A DNA stretch of 64,000 nt from Sphingobacterium sp. R2 (GTDB taxonomy: Bacteria > Bacteroidota > Bacteroidia > Sphingobacteriales > Sphingobacteriaceae), in contig NZ_CP142884.1 in NCBI RefSeq assembly GCF_040760075.1, positions 1,860,001-1,924,000 of the forward strand, in the 5' to 3' direction. Under the pieces are notes generated by a model. The model made no database searches, was not told where the DNA came from, and worked only from the letters and a program-made list of their open reading frames with translations. The stretch's first letter is position 1, and each line of letters begins with the position of its first letter. Below are positions 45,169 to 55,475 of the stretch, piece after piece. The translations under genes were made by a program, and so were the position numbers.

Positions 45169-47103
45169 TTATTTATAACTTCTTTGTGTTAACTGAACGT
45201 TCTCGAATACCAAGTCTTCCTTGTGCAATTCCTCAGGTACATTGTCTCCTTTGTATTCCCAAGCAGATACATAAGCGAATTCCTCGTCATTACGTTTTGC
45301 TTCACCTTCTTCGGTTTGGCTTTCCAAACGGAAGTGACCTCCACAAGATTCTTCGCGTTGTAAAGCATCCACAACCATCAATTCACCCAATTCTAAGAAG
45401 TCAGCTACGCGGCCAGCTTTTTCTAACGAAAGATTTAATTCTTCATTTTCTCCAAGCACTCTAACATTCGTCCAGAACTCTTTTTTCAACTCTTGAATCA
45501 AACCTTGCGCTTTTTTCAGACCTTCAGCTGTACGAGCCATACCACAATATTCCCACATGATGAGACCTAATTTTTTGTGGATATCATCAACAGTTTGTGT
45601 ACCGTTTAAAGACAATAATTTGTTGATTTTCTCTTCAACTTCCTTGCGGGTAGCCTCGAAAGCAGGATGATTATGATCTACTGGTGCAAATGAACCTAAT
45701 TTTGCTAAGTAATCTCCCACAGTGTAAGGAATTACGAAGTAACCGTCGGCAAGACCTTGCATCAACGCCGAAGCACCTAAGCGGTTTGCACCGTGGTCGG
45801 AGAAGTTACACTCACCTAAAGCATATAAGCCTGGGATTGTAGTCATCAAGTTGTAATCAACCCATACACCACCCATTGTGTAGTGAACAGCAGGGTAGAT
45901 ACGCATTGGTTGTTTATAAGGGTTCTCGTCAGTGATTTGATAATACATGTCAAATAAGTTGCCATATTTTGCACGTACAGCATCCTCACCTAAACGACCA
46001 ATAGCTTCTTTGAAATCCAAGAATACGGCGAAACCGGTTTTACCAACACCACGGCCATCATCAACAGCTTCTTTTGCATTACGTGATGCCACGTCGCGTG
46101 GTACCAAGTTACCGAATGAAGGGTATTTACGCTCCAAGAAATAATCTCTGTCTTCTTCTTTGATATCGTTGGCTTTGATCTCACCTTTACGCAATCTTTC
46201 AGCCATTTCTTGAGTTTTAGGAACCCATACACGGCCGTCATTACGTAAAGACTCTGACATCAATGTCAATTTAGATTGGTGATCTCCAGTTACCGGGATA
46301 CATGTTGGGTGGATTTGAGTGTAACATGGGTTAGCGAAGTAGGCACCACGTTTGTGTGCTCTCCAAGCAGCTGTTACATTACAACCCATCGCATTTGTAG
46401 ACAAGAAGAATACGTTACCGTAACCACCAGTACACATCAATACTGCGTGTGCAGCATGCGTTTCGATTTTACCTGAAACTAGGTCACGCGTTACGATACC
46501 TTTCGCATGCCCATCGATCATCACAAGGTCTAACATCTCATGACGGGTATACGATTTTACTTTCCCTTTTTTAATCTGGCGGTTCAATGCTGAATAAGCA
46601 CCTAACAATAATTGTTGTCCTGTTTGACCACGGGCATAGAACGTACGGCTTACCTGTGCACCACCGAAAGAGCGGTTATCTAATAAACCTCCATATTCAC
46701 GTGCAAATGGAACACCTTGAGCGACACATTGGTCGATGATATTAACAGATACCTCTGCCAAACGGTAAACGTTGGCCTCACGAGAGCGGTAATCACCACC
46801 TTTGATTGTATCGTAGAATAAACGGAAAACAGAGTCCCCATCGTTTTGGTAACTCTTTGCTGCATTGATACCACCCTGTGCCGCAATAGAGTGTGCACGA
46901 CGTGGTGAATCTTGATAACAGAATGTAATTACATTGTATCCTAACTCGGCTAACGAGGCTGCTGCAGATGCACCAGCAAGTCCTGTACCAACAACAATAA
47001 CTGTAAATTTACGTTTGTTAGCAGGGTTAACCAGCTTCAGATTAAATTTATGATTTGACCACTTTTGGGCTAATGGGCCCGCTGGTACTTTTGAATCTAA
47101 CAT
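45169..47103 (-). CDS. sdhA: Succinate dehydrogenase/fumarate reductase flavoprotein subunit
   Basis: The 644-residue subunit has the dinucleotide-binding motif [13 protein letters not shown] (38-50), the covalent-FAD His71 in [13 protein letters not shown], and catalytic segments such as [20 protein letters not shown] and [18 protein letters not shown]. It oxidises succinate or reduces fumarate. The sequence style is that of the B-type enzymes with a single five-helix cytochrome subunit found in Bacteroidota. Direction in vivo cannot be told from sequence. Confidence 0.97.
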   Translation of the reverse strand: MLDSKVPAGPLAQKWSNHKFNLKLVNPANKRKFTVIVVGTGLAGASAAASLAELGYNVITFCYQDSPRRAHSIAAQGGINAAKSYQNDGDSVFRLFYDTIKGGDYRSREANVYRLAEVSVNIIDQCVAQGVPFAREYGGLLDNRSFGGAQVSRTFYARGQTGQQLLLGAYSALNRQIKKGKVKSYTRHEMLDLVMIDGHAKGIVTRDLVSGKIETHAAHAVLMCTGGYGNVFFLSTNAMGCNVTAAWRAHKRGAYFANPCYTQIHPTCIPVTGDHQSKLTLMSESLRNDGRVWVPKTQEMAERLRKGEIKANDIKEEDRDYFLERKYPSFGNLVPRDVASRNAKEAVDDGRGVGKTGFAVFLDFKEAIGRLGEDAVRAKYGNLFDMYYQITDENPYKQPMRIYPAVHYTMGGVWVDYNLMTTIPGLYALGECNFSDHGANRLGASALMQGLADGYFVIPYTVGDYLAKLGSFAPVDHNHPAFEATRKEVEEKINKLLSLNGTQTVDDIHKKLGLIMWEYCGMARTAEGLKKAQGLIQELKKEFWTNVRVLGENEELNLSLEKAGRVADFLELGELMVVDALQREESCGGHFRLESQTEEGEAKRNDEEFAYVSAWEYKGDNVPEELHKEDLVFENVQLTQRSYK

Positions 47104-47160
47104 ATCTCTTAATTTTATATTGATCGATAGAGCCGGAGCTTTATCTTAAAAGATTCTGAA

Positions 47161-47931
47161 TTATTTAAAGAAGAAAAACAATGGCATTATTGCAAAGCCA
47201 ATTGGAATTAATACCCCAAATACCCAAACACCGATTGCTCTGACAATTCCAATATATCTTCTGTGGTTAAAACCTAAAGTTTGGAATGCAGATTGGAAAC
47301 CATGAATTAAGTGGAACGCCAAAGCTGCCATTGCAATCACATACAAAGCTACCAATGCAACATTTTTGAAAGCAAAATCAACTTGCTTGTACAAATCTCT
47401 TGCCTTTACGATTTGAACATTGTTTTCTACCGTTTCTTGGTAGTCATGGAATTCAGATGCTTGAAGTTCTCTCGCTGTGGTTTGCCCAGTTGCCAAATCA
47501 GTACGGTATTCGATGTACGGCACTTCATCATTGTGAAACTTCCACCAAAAATTAGACATGTGTGTCGCTAAGAATACTAAAATGACAGTACCTAAGATAC
47601 CCATGTTGCGTGAATTCCACTTGCTGTTTGCTTGACCATCATATTTGGCATAACCAATAGGACGGGCGGCCTTGTTTTTCATCGACAATATAATAGCGTA
47701 GATGACGTGAACAATTACCGAAGCATACAATAAGTAAGAAACAACTTTGATTGGTGTAAAGTGAGTCATAAAATAGGCGTACTTGTTGAACGCTAGACCC
47801 GCATCATCTTTAAATAATTGCAAGTTACCAACCAAGTGAACAACTAGGAATAAACATAGGAAGATTCCTGTTAAGCTCATGATTAGCTTCTTCCCAATCG
47901 AAGAACTGAAAACTGGCTTTGATTTACTCAT
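47161..47931 (-). CDS. sdhC: Succinate dehydrogenase/fumarate reductase cytochrome b subunit
   Basis: The 256-residue membrane anchor has five hydrophobic helices and His residues placed for two haem b groups (for example LVVHLVGNLQLF near 24-35, VIVHVIYAII, LATHMSNFWWKFH and LAFHLIHGFQ). It matches the di-haem SdhC/FrdC of B-type complexes with no separate SdhD. It is the first gene of the operon. A -7-like TAGATTTG lies on the minus strand at 47966-47959 but without a correctly spaced TTG. Confidence 0.95.
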   Translation of the reverse strand: MSKSKPVFSSSIGKKLIMSLTGIFLCLFLVVHLVGNLQLFKDDAGLAFNKYAYFMTHFTPIKVVSYLLYASVIVHVIYAIILSMKNKAARPIGYAKYDGQANSKWNSRNMGILGTVILVFLATHMSNFWWKFHNDEVPYIEYRTDLATGQTTARELQASEFHDYQETVENNVQIVKARDLYKQVDFAFKNVALVALYVIAMAALAFHLIHGFQSAFQTLGFNHRRYIGIVRAIGVWVFGVLIPIGFAIMPLFFFFK

Positions 47932-48044
47932 TATCCTTGTAATTTAATTTTAATTAGGCAAATCTACTATTTGCTATTAAATATGATACCATTTTGACAA
48001 GAAAAAGCAACAATTTAGAACGGTTCTAAAGTTTATTGAAATAA

Positions 48045-48073
48045 AAAGTCCGTTTTGAATAAAAACGGACTTT
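48045..48073 (-). terminator. Terminator after the beta-barrel gene
   Basis: AAAGTCCGTTTT and its complement form a perfect 12-bp stem with loop GAATA; on the minus strand it is followed by TTTATTT. Confidence 0.85.
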
Positions 48074-48102
48074 CGAACGGTATATAAACTCAGCTTAACC
48101 TA

Positions 48103-48699
48103 CTATAGAATACTAAATAATCTGTAGCCTAAACCGATACTCCACATATTGATTTTTGGATTTGCCTGGCTCTCATTATTGACTTTATTTAAGCCCATTT
48201 CATAACGTAGATCTACACGCAAACTGGAAACATCAGCGCCTACACCAAATGCCCATGAGGTACCGCTCTTTTTATAGTTATTTGGATTTAATTGATCAAA
48301 AACCTTATCTTGTTTGTCATCCACCTTAAATGAGAATATTGGCCCCGTCTGGATTCGAGCGCCAATCGGACCTAAGCCAAAACGTTTGCCCAATAACACC
48401 GGGACATCCACTGTGGTAAATTTAACATCTGTAGATTCACCATTTTGATTGGTTACTTTTGTGTTTTTACCTGTTAAATAAACCTCAGGCTGAATATGGA
48501 AACCTAATACACCAACACGGCCGTAGAGCCCCGCTTGATAGCCAGCTTTCGTGTCAGAATTGAAATATTTTCCATCGCTTTTAAGCTTTGAGAAGTTTAA
48601 GCCACCCTTAACACCCACCTCAAATCCAGGGAGAAGCTGCGCCTGTGCCGTTGCTACGCTACCACAAATCAAAAGTAATGCTGGTAAAATCTTTTTCAT
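48103..48699 (-). CDS. Outer membrane beta-barrel protein (PorT/OMP_b-brl_2-like)
   Basis: The 198-residue protein has a cleavable signal (hydrophobic 5-18, cut after AQA near 20) and then alternating-residue strands starting FEVGVKGGLNFSKL, and ends with IGLGYRLFSIL, a terminal aromatic/hydrophobic strand typical of porin-like barrels of eight or so strands. Function unknown; such proteins are common in Bacteroidota. It is a single gene ended by a terminator. Confidence 0.88.
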   Translation of the reverse strand: MKKILPALLLICGSVATAQAQLLPGFEVGVKGGLNFSKLKSDGKYFNSDTKAGYQAGLYGRVGVLGFHIQPEVYLTGKNTKVTNQNGESTDVKFTTVDVPVLLGKRFGLGPIGARIQTGPIFSFKVDDKQDKVFDQLNPNNYKKSGTSWAFGVGADVSSLRVDLRYEMGLNKVNNESQANPKINMWSIGLGYRLFSIL

Positions 48700-48786
48700 A
48701 ATCTTTTATTTATGTATATATTGTATCTTTAAACAAACTTTTACAGTTCAGTAAAGATATACAAATTTTATACCTAAATCTTAGTT

Positions 48787-48996
48787 ATGCTGAAAATTAA
48801 CGAAGAACAATGGCAAGTAGCCAAAGAGAAACTCCGTCGCAAGTACAATCATTTAAGTGATGAAGATTTAGCTTTTCAAGCAGGAGATGAAGATAAGTTG
48901 ATCAATAGATTGTCTTTGCGTTTGCGGCGGAAACCTTCCTATGTTTTATTTACGATAGGTAAAGAGATTCAGGATATCAGTAGCAATAGATTATGA
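48787..48996 (+). CDS. CsbD-like small stress protein
   Basis: The 69-residue protein has the CsbD spacing: Trp9, KEKLRRKYNHLSDEDLAFQAG (13-33, quoted in part) and a following LINRL. CsbD proteins are small, stress-induced and of unknown mechanism. This one is shorter and more basic at the C terminus than the typical form (RLRRKPSYV). Its stop overlaps the csaA start by four bases, indicating coupled translation. Confidence 0.75.
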   Translation: MLKINEEQWQVAKEKLRRKYNHLSDEDLAFQAGDEDKLINRLSLRLRRKPSYVLFTIGKEIQDISSNRL

Positions 48997-49334
48997 GTGA
49001 TACTATTAGCTGGGGCGATTTTGAGAAGGTGGATTTGAGAGTAGCAACAATTTTGGATGCACAGGATTTTCCAAAAGCGAAGAAACCAGCCTATCAACTG
49101 AAACTTGATTTTGGTGATGAGATAGGGATACTGCGAAGCAGTGCCCAGATTACGGTACACTATAGCAAAGAAGAACTGATCGGAAAACAAGTCGTTGCAG
49201 TCGTGAATTTCCCCAAAAAACAGATCGCTAATTTTTTTTCGGAATGCCTGGTGACCGGTTTTCCAGATGAAAATGGGGATATTGTTTTGACTTCTGTTGA
49301 TAAAAAATTACCAAATGGATCTAAACTTAGCTAA
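48993..49334 (+). CDS. csaA: tRNA-binding protein CsaA
   Basis: The 113-residue OB-fold protein is of the kind fused to some tRNA synthetases. Marks are WGDFEKVDLRVATIL (7-21), GILRSSAQITVHY and ELIGKQVVAVVNFPKKQIANF (in part). In Bacillus CsaA binds tRNA and has export-chaperone properties. It overlaps the CsbD-like gene and is followed after nine bases by a deaminase gene, forming a three-gene operon. Confidence 0.92.
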   Translation: MSDTISWGDFEKVDLRVATILDAQDFPKAKKPAYQLKLDFGDEIGILRSSAQITVHYSKEELIGKQVVAVVNFPKKQIANFFSECLVTGFPDENGDIVLTSVDKKLPNGSKLS

Positions 49335-49343
49335 GTTTGTGTC

Positions 49344-49811
49344 ATGACATTTATAGATTTTGAAGGAACACAACTGATCGATAGTGATGAGTCTTTTATG
49401 CGTATGGCATTGAACGAAGCAAAGATGGCATATGAAGAAGGAGAAGTGCCTATTGGAGCAGTTATTGTTCATCGTGGACGTGTAATAGGGAGGGGGCATA
49501 ATTTGACACAGCGACTGAATGATGTGACCGCTCACGCAGAGATGCAGGCATTTACAGCAGCTGCAAATTATCTTGGCGGTAAATACCTGGATGAATGTAC
49601 TTTATATGTCACCATAGAGCCGTGCATTATGTGTGCTGGAGCAGCTTATTGGACACATATCGGGAAGATCGTGTATGGAGCAAAGGACGAAAAACGTGGT
49701 TATTCACATTTTCATGATAAGATATTGCATCCCAAAACCGTAATTTCATACGGTGTTTTGGAAGCAGAATGCGCTGATTTAGTAAAATCATTTTTTCGTC
49801 AAAAACGTTAG
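49344..49811 (+). CDS. Nucleoside/tRNA adenosine deaminase (TadA-like)
   Basis: The 155-residue zinc deaminase has His64 and the proton-shuttle Glu66 in AHAEMQAF, and Cys94 and Cys97 in EPCIMCAGAAYWTHIGKIVYG (in part). TadA converts adenosine 34 of tRNA-Arg to inosine; free guanine or cytosine deaminases share the fold. The PCIMCAGA form and the tRNA-binding neighbour csaA favour TadA, although this is not decisive. Confidence 0.85.
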   Translation: MTFIDFEGTQLIDSDESFMRMALNEAKMAYEEGEVPIGAVIVHRGRVIGRGHNLTQRLNDVTAHAEMQAFTAAANYLGGKYLDECTLYVTIEPCIMCAGAAYWTHIGKIVYGAKDEKRGYSHFHDKILHPKTVISYGVLEAECADLVKSFFRQKR

Positions 49812-49910
49812 TGAGATATTGAATTTATTGTAATACATAAAAACATAACGTTATATATTGTGTTATATTTGTATATATATAGAGTAATAAACATTTAAAT
49901 TAAAATAGAT

Positions 49911-50519
49911 ATGGCATTTGAATTAGAAGCGTTACCCTACGCAGCCGACGCATTGGAACCACATATTGATAAGACTACAATGGAAATCCACCATGACAGA
50001 CACCATCAGGCCTATGTGGATAATTTAAATAAAGCAATCGCAGGCACAGACGCAGAGAATCTATCGTTATTGGATATCATCAAAAATGTAAGTAAATATT
50101 CTGCAGCTGTACGTAACAACGGTGGTGGTCATTATAATCACTCTTTGTTTTGGAAAGTTTTAGGTCCAAACGCTGGTGGAGCCCCAACAGGTGAATTAGC
50201 TGAAGCAATCGATGCTACTTTTGGTTCATTTGATGAATTGAAAAAGCAACTTCAAGCTGCTGGCGCCACTCGTTTTGGGTCTGGTTGGGCTTGGTTAATC
50301 GTTGATGCTGATGGAAAATTAGCTGTAACTTCTACACCAAATCAGGATAATCCATTAATGGATGTTGCTGAAGTGAAAGGTACACCAATTCTTGGTATTG
50401 ACGTTTGGGAGCACGCTTATTATTTGAAATTTCAAAACAAGCGTCCAGCGTATCTGGAAGAAATTTTCAATGTGATCAACTGGGATGCCGTAGCGCAAAA
50501 CTATGCCGCATCGAAATAA
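49911..50519 (+). CDS. sodA: Superoxide dismutase, Mn/Fe family
   Basis: The 202-residue enzyme has metal ligands His27 (IHHDRHH), His77 ([11 protein letters not shown]), Asp164 and His168 (DVWEHAY). The GGG before HYNHS and Gln145 in PNQDNP are of the Mn or cambialistic type. Cytoplasmic, no signal. A -7-like TATATTTG lies at 49864-49871 without a correctly spaced TTG, so another sigma factor or activator could be involved. A clear terminator follows. Confidence 0.95.
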   Translation: MAFELEALPYAADALEPHIDKTTMEIHHDRHHQAYVDNLNKAIAGTDAENLSLLDIIKNVSKYSAAVRNNGGGHYNHSLFWKVLGPNAGGAPTGELAEAIDATFGSFDELKKQLQAAGATRFGSGWAWLIVDADGKLAVTSTPNQDNPLMDVAEVKGTPILGIDVWEHAYYLKFQNKRPAYLEEIFNVINWDAVAQNYAASK

Positions 50520-50543
50520 AAGTTCATTTGATAATACAATCAG

Positions 50544-50579
50544 AAAAGCGACAATTCAATTTATTGTCGCTTTTTTTTT
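50544..50579 (+). terminator. Terminator after the superoxide dismutase gene
   Basis: AAAAGCGACAAT and its complement form a perfect 12-bp stem with a 7-base loop, then nine T. Confidence 0.9.
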
Positions 50580-50765
50580 GAAAGTTTCCCGCGGTATTGG
50601 CTAAGAAGAGCCTTCATTTCGCTCTACTTGCTGGTTGTAGCTACGAAATCACGAAGGTTTGTTTCAGTAAACAGCGTTTATTTTTATATTGTTTTATTCT
50701 GTACAGCGTCGCTGATAAAACGAGTACTTTATCTAGCGTTTACAACCAAATTAATAACGATGCAT

Positions 50766-51419
50766 ATGAAAAATCTTTTTATAATGTTGGTGGCATTTGT
50801 TGCCTGTACATCCTGTCAGGGGCAGAAACCACAGACCAAGCAAGTCGACTTCTCTAAATTGCCTTTAAAAAATGCGGCTAAGCTGGATACGGCGACATTT
50901 GCCGCAGGCTGTTTTTGGTGTACCGAAGCACAGTTTAAAGAACTGAAAGGTGTTGTAAATGTTGTGTCAGGATATACCGGAGGATGGACCAAAAATCCGA
51001 CCTATACCCAAGTTTGTAGTGGAAGCACCGGGCATGCCGAAGCAACTCAGATTATTTTTGATCCCGGTGTGATCAGTTATGATAAGCTATTAGAGGCATT
51101 TTTTGTAGCACACGATCCGACTGAACTTAATCGACAAGGAAACGACGTCGGTACGCAATATCGGTCGGCTATATTTGTGCATACTAAAGAACAGCTTGAC
51201 AAGACGCGGTATTATCTTTCGGCTTTGGAAAAAGAAAAGGTTTTTAATAAACCTATTGTAACCGAAGTAGTTCCGGCAACAATATTTTATCCGGCAGAAG
51301 ACTATCATCAAGATTATTACCGCTTAAATGGAAAGGAACCTTACTGTCAATTGGTCATTAAACCGAAATTGGAAAAATTTAAACGTATCTTTTCCAAGGT
51401 AGTGAAAGAGGGACAGTAA
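50766..51419 (+). CDS. msrA: Peptide methionine sulfoxide reductase MsrA, lipoprotein
   Basis: MsrA reduces methionine-S-sulfoxide in oxidised proteins. The start at 50766 (MKNLFIMLVAFVACTSC) yields a lipoprotein signal with Cys17; an ATG two codons upstream at 50760 is the alternative, and the longer open frame from 50628 is not coding in style. The catalytic motif GCFWC (48-52, Cys49) is followed by VSGYTGGWTKNPTY and GHAEATQI. So the enzyme is periplasmic or outer-membrane anchored. It comes after the sod gene, giving an oxidative-stress pair, but a terminator separates them. Confidence 0.93.
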   Translation: MKNLFIMLVAFVACTSCQGQKPQTKQVDFSKLPLKNAAKLDTATFAAGCFWCTEAQFKELKGVVNVVSGYTGGWTKNPTYTQVCSGSTGHAEATQIIFDPGVISYDKLLEAFFVAHDPTELNRQGNDVGTQYRSAIFVHTKEQLDKTRYYLSALEKEKVFNKPIVTEVVPATIFYPAEDYHQDYYRLNGKEPYCQLVIKPKLEKFKRIFSKVVKEGQ

Positions 51420-51578
51420 CTTTGGGTATTCATAATATTTAAGGTAATTTTACGCTATTAGCGCTATTTAGTGTCAAGTTAATAAGTTGAAATCATGATC
51501 TTTCATACCAAGTAATAGGGTGGATAGCCTTCATGATTAATGGATAGCATTTTTGATTGAATAATAAATACTTGTAAT

Positions 51579-53216
51579 ATGTCTAAAGGATTTTTTACAG
51601 TTCCTGTTCCTACCAATGAACCGGTGTATACTTACGCTGTAGGAACAAAAGAACGCAAATTGTTGAAAGCAGCAATTGATGAGGCACGTTCAAAACAGAT
51701 CGATATCCCCATGTATATTGGCGGTAAAGAGATCACTACTTCTAAAAAAGTAACAATAGCTCCTCCACATGACCATCAGCATATTTTAGGTCAATACAAC
51801 CAAGGCGATAAATCTCACGTAACAGATGCAATCAATGCCGCTTTAGCCGCAAAAAAAGATTGGGAAAATCTTGCATGGGAAGATCGTGCAGCAATATTCT
51901 TAAAAGCTGCTGAATTGATATCAGGAAAATACCGTTATGAGCTGAATGCTGCGACGATGTTGGGTCAATCTAAAAACCCCTATCAGGCAGAAATTGACTC
52001 AGCATGTGAGATCACTGACTTTTTGCGCTTTAATGTGCAATATATGACTGAGATCTATAAGCAACAACCTCCTATTTCAGGAAAAGGTGTTTGGAACCGT
52101 GTGGAACAACGCCCGTTGGAGGGCTTCGTATTTGCGTTGACTCCATTCAATTTTACAGCTATTGCAGGTAATTTGCCTTCATGTGTCGCTATGATGGGAA
52201 ATGTTGTGGTATGGAAACCGTCCAATACTCAGATCTATTCGGCGAATGTATTGATGAAGATCTTCCGTGAAGCCGGACTTCCCGATGGAGTTATTAATTT
52301 GGTATACGTTTCTGGTCCTGATGCAGGTGATGTGATTTTCCAACATCCTGATTTTGCAGGTATCCACTTCACAGGTTCAACAGGTGTATTCCAGGATATC
52401 TGGAAAACGATAGGTAACAATATTCACCGTTATAAAACGTACCCACGTATCGTTGGTGAGACAGGCGGTAAGGATTTCATCGTTGTACACCCTTCGGCCG
52501 ATTTGAAAGCTGCAAATACAGCTTTGGTTCGTGGTGCCTTTGAATACCAAGGTCAAAAATGTTCTGCAGCTTCACGCGCCTATATTCCTAAATCATTGTG
52601 GCCAGCATTGAAAGAATCTATGACGAACGATGTGAAGTCATTTACGATTGGTGGTACAGAGGATTTTACAAACTTTATCAATGCTGTTATAGATGAAAAA
52701 TCATTTGATAAATTGGCAAAATACATTGATAGAGCTAAAGAGTCTAATGACGCAGAAATAGTAGTCGGTGGTACTTACGATAAATCTAAAGGCTATTTCA
52801 TTCATCCAACAATCATTGAAGCTTCCAAGCCTGATTACGAAACAATGGTTGAAGAGTTGTTCGGACCGGTACTGACCATCTATGTTTACGAGGATGCTAA
52901 GTTTGAAGAAACATTAGCTATCGTTGACAAGACTTCTATTTATGCGCTGACAGGTTCAATTATTGCACAAGACCGTTATGCTATTAATTTAGCAACAGAT
53001 AAATTGAGACATGCCGCTGGTAATTTCTACGTCAATGATAAGTGTACAGGTGCTGTCGTAGGTCAGCAACCGTTTGGTGGTGCTAGAGGCTCGGGTACAA
53101 ATGACAAAGCAGGATCAATGATCAACCTGCTTCGTTGGGTATCTCCACGTACAATCAAAGAGACATTTAATCCAGATACAGATTATAGATATCCTTTCTT
53201 GGAAAAAGGAGAATAA
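51579..53216 (+). CDS. pruA: L-glutamate gamma-semialdehyde dehydrogenase (P5C dehydrogenase)
   Basis: The 545-residue aldehyde dehydrogenase has the general base Glu294 in VGETGGKDF and nucleophile Cys328 in YQGQKCSAASR, plus the NAD segment LTPFNFTAIAGNLPSC (in part). It oxidises P5C to glutamate in proline breakdown. It is a stand-alone enzyme, not fused with proline dehydrogenase, and matches the monofunctional group of animals and Bacteroidota. putA/prodh is not adjacent. A terminator follows. Confidence 0.95.
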   Translation: MSKGFFTVPVPTNEPVYTYAVGTKERKLLKAAIDEARSKQIDIPMYIGGKEITTSKKVTIAPPHDHQHILGQYNQGDKSHVTDAINAALAAKKDWENLAWEDRAAIFLKAAELISGKYRYELNAATMLGQSKNPYQAEIDSACEITDFLRFNVQYMTEIYKQQPPISGKGVWNRVEQRPLEGFVFALTPFNFTAIAGNLPSCVAMMGNVVVWKPSNTQIYSANVLMKIFREAGLPDGVINLVYVSGPDAGDVIFQHPDFAGIHFTGSTGVFQDIWKTIGNNIHRYKTYPRIVGETGGKDFIVVHPSADLKAANTALVRGAFEYQGQKCSAASRAYIPKSLWPALKESMTNDVKSFTIGGTEDFTNFINAVIDEKSFDKLAKYIDRAKESNDAEIVVGGTYDKSKGYFIHPTIIEASKPDYETMVEELFGPVLTIYVYEDAKFEETLAIVDKTSIYALTGSIIAQDRYAINLATDKLRHAAGNFYVNDKCTGAVVGQQPFGGARGSGTNDKAGSMINLLRWVSPRTIKETFNPDTDYRYPFLEKGE

Positions 53217-53239
53217 GGAAGTTAAACTGCTTGCTGAAT

Positions 53240-53268
53240 AAAAAAGGACACTTAAAGCGTCCTTTTTT
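53240..53268 (+). terminator. Terminator after pruA
   Basis: AAAAAAGGAC pairs with GTCCTTTTTT around a 9-base loop, about 24 bases after the stop. Confidence 0.85.
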
Positions 53269-53465
53269 ATTTTTAAAAGAATCTCACTTCTGTACGCACA
53301 TTTTTATTCTATTTGGATAGGATGAATTTTAATATAGAACTAGGCTCATTCAGTTTTTTTTTTGCGCGGTTAATTGAACATAGCAGTAATCGATTTCGTG
53401 TAGCTTTACAAACGCAGTCTTTGAAGTTTTTAGCCCTATTGGCAAGGTGTCAAGATAGGTCCTAT

Positions 53466-53498
53466 AAAAAAAGTAGCCATCCTATATAGAATGGCTAC
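53466..53498 (-). terminator. Terminator after recA
   Basis: GTAGCCAT (53473-53480) pairs with ATGGCTAC (53491-53498); the A-run at 53466-53472 is a T-run on the recA strand. Confidence 0.8.
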
Positions 53499-53524
53499 CT
53501 ACATTATACTAATTTTTACAGCAA

Positions 53525-54550
53525 CTAGTCTTCGTTTTCCTCAACGTTAAGCATCGGATCTTCTCCTGTTACCTCGGCGCGGATTTTTCCCTCAAGTTCA
53601 TCCATTAAATCGGGGTTGTCGAATAACAAGGATTTGACAGCATCCCGGCCTTGTCCTAGTTTCGTGTCACCATAGCTAAACCAAGAGCCTGCCTTTTTGA
53701 TGATACCGTATTCAACACCCAGATCAATGATTTCACCGACCTTAGAGATACCTTCACCAAAAATGATATCAAATTCTGCGATACGGAATGGAGGGGCTAC
53801 TTTATTTTTTACAATCTTTACTTTTACGCGGTTACCCGATACTTCATCAGAGTCTTTGATCTGTGATGTGCGACGGATATCTAAACGAACAGAAGAATAG
53901 AATTTGAGTGCATTACCACCCGTTGTCGTTTCTGGGTTACCAAACATCACACCAATTTTTTCGCGCAGCTGGTTAATGAAAATACAACAGCAGTTTGTTT
54001 TTGAAATTGTACCCGTCAGCTTACGTAAAGCTTGAGACATTAAACGAGCTTGAAGTCCCATCTTAGAGTCGCCCATTTCACCTTCGATTTCGCCTTTTGG
54101 TACCAAAGCTGCCACGGAGTCAATAACAATGACGTCGATTGCTCCAGAACGGATTAGGTTATCCGCAATTTCTAAACCTTGCTCACCGTTATCTGGTTGA
54201 GAAATCAATAAGTTCTCCACATCTACACCTAATTTTTGAGCGTAGTATTTATCAAAAGCATGTTCAGCATCGATGATAGCTGCAATACCGCCTTTTTTCT
54301 GTGCTTCGGCAACAATGTGTGTCGCTAAAGTAGTTTTACCTGAAGATTCAGGTCCATATATTTCAATGATACGGCCTTTTGGTACACCACCGATCCCTAA
54401 GGCGATATCCAAACCAAGAGATCCTGTAGAAATAGCCTCGATAGGCTCAACAGCAGTATCTCCCAATTTCATAATTGAACCTTTTCCAAAGTTCTTCTCT
54501 AATTTATCTAACGTCAGCTGTAACGCTTTTAGTTTATCTGTGTTGCTCAT
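53525..54550 (-). CDS. recA: Recombinase RecA
   Basis: The 341-residue protein has Walker [10 protein letters not shown] (66-74), Walker [11 protein letters not shown], the loop L1/L2 regions ([21 protein letters not shown] and [20 protein letters not shown], in part) and an acidic C-terminal tail. It drives strand exchange and the SOS response. No SOS box was identified, in keeping with many Bacteroidota. Confidence 0.98.
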   Translation of the reverse strand: MSNTDKLKALQLTLDKLEKNFGKGSIMKLGDTAVEPIEAISTGSLGLDIALGIGGVPKGRIIEIYGPESSGKTTLATHIVAEAQKKGGIAAIIDAEHAFDKYYAQKLGVDVENLLISQPDNGEQGLEIADNLIRSGAIDVIVIDSVAALVPKGEIEGEMGDSKMGLQARLMSQALRKLTGTISKTNCCCIFINQLREKIGVMFGNPETTTGGNALKFYSSVRLDIRRTSQIKDSDEVSGNRVKVKIVKNKVAPPFRIAEFDIIFGEGISKVGEIIDLGVEYGIIKKAGSWFSYGDTKLGQGRDAVKSLLFDNPDLMDELEGKIRAEVTGEDPMLNVEENED

Positions 54551-54618
54551 ATTTTTAGTATATATTTCTCAAAATTAAAAATTAAAAATCATAAACCAAG
54601 TATTATTCACTAAAAAAA

Positions 54619-55296
54619 TTAGCTTTTTATTTCTAGCTCATCCGAAATACTTTTGATACGATGGTTTTTTTCAAAATATTTGCACATATAAGTGATCGGG
54701 CATTTCTCACACATTGGCTTTCGGGCCAGACAAATATAACGTCCATGTAAGATTAGCCAATGATGGGCGATCGCGATCGTATCTTTAGGTAGGTTTTTCA
54801 CCAACTGTTTTTCCACGGCCAACGGTGTTGTGGCGCGATAGGTTAGGCCTAAACGATTTGCAACACGGAAAACATGTGTGTCTACGGCCATAGCTGGATT
54901 ATGGTAGACGACAGATGAAATGACGTTAGCGGTTTTTCGACCGACGCCCGGAAGTTTCACCAGGTCCTCGATTTTTTCCGGCACCTTATTATCGAACTGA
55001 TCAATCAGCATTTTAGCCATGCCCACAAGGTGTTTCGCTTTGTTATTCGGATAGCTTACTGATCGTATATAACTAAATACTTCATCTACGCTAGAAGCTG
55101 CCAAACTATGTGCATCGGGGTAGCGCTCGAATAATTTGGGCGTGACCTGATTGATTCTTTTATCTGTACACTGCGCAGATAAAATAACCGCAACAAGTAA
55201 TTCAAATGCATTGCCATAATTGAGTTCTGTCTGCGCATCAGGACTATTTTTGGAGAAATAATCTACAAAAGCCTTGTATCGTTCTTGTTTTAACAT
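54619..55296 (-). CDS. nth: Endonuclease III
   Basis: Nth is a DNA glycosylase/AP lyase for oxidised pyrimidines. The ATG at 55296 (MLKQERYKAF) gives 225 residues and the usual family start; in-frame ATGs at 55323 and 55347 would add residues without homology. Seen are the HhH motif LPGVGRKTAN with Lys121, the catalytic Asp139 (AVDTHVFRV) and the iron-sulfur ligands Cys189, Cys196, Cys199 and Cys205 in the C-x6-C-x2-C-x5-C pattern. It is upstream of recA on the same strand, making a DNA-repair pair. Confidence 0.96.
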   Translation of the reverse strand: MLKQERYKAFVDYFSKNSPDAQTELNYGNAFELLVAVILSAQCTDKRINQVTPKLFERYPDAHSLAASSVDEVFSYIRSVSYPNNKAKHLVGMAKMLIDQFDNKVPEKIEDLVKLPGVGRKTANVISSVVYHNPAMAVDTHVFRVANRLGLTYRATTPLAVEKQLVKNLPKDTIAIAHHWLILHGRYICLARKPMCEKCPITYMCKYFEKNHRIKSISDELEIKS

Positions 55297-55439
55297 TGCT
55301 TCAAAACTAGCCAAAATTTCCATCAAAAAAGAAATTTTGGAATGCATTACATGGGGAATAATCTATCGTTAAATTACATAGCGCAAAAATAATGTAGCTG
55401 GTTTACACTGTATGGTACTGGGTGTGTAAGTTTAAAAAG

Positions 55440-55475
55440 AAAAGCCTAATCTCCGAGATTAGGCTTTTCTTTTTT
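55440..55475. terminator. Terminator between nth upstream region and a small ORF
   Basis: AAAAGCCTAATCT and its complement form a perfect 13-bp stem with a 3-base loop (CCG), with A- and T-runs on both sides. The stop codon of the 65-residue ORF lies inside the right arm. Confidence 0.85.

Larger units (their letters stand above)
53217..53524. other. Intergenic region between pruA and recA
   Basis: A 308-base gap with two convergent terminators: AAAAAAGGAC/GTCCTTTTTT at 53240-53268 for pruA and GTAGCCAT/ATGGCTAC at 53466-53498 for recA. A 55-codon frame at 53322-53489 is judged not coding. Confidence 0.75.

Noticed and set aside
50597..50857. An 86-residue frame overlapping the msrA signal region
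   Set aside because: It overlaps the start of msrA in another frame, and the lipoprotein signal plus GCFWC motif support the msrA frame.
53322..53489. A 55-codon frame (MNFNIELGSF...) between pruA and recA
   Set aside because: It has a poly-Phe stretch from a T-run, no ribosome binding site, and it runs into the recA terminator hairpin; most likely chance.
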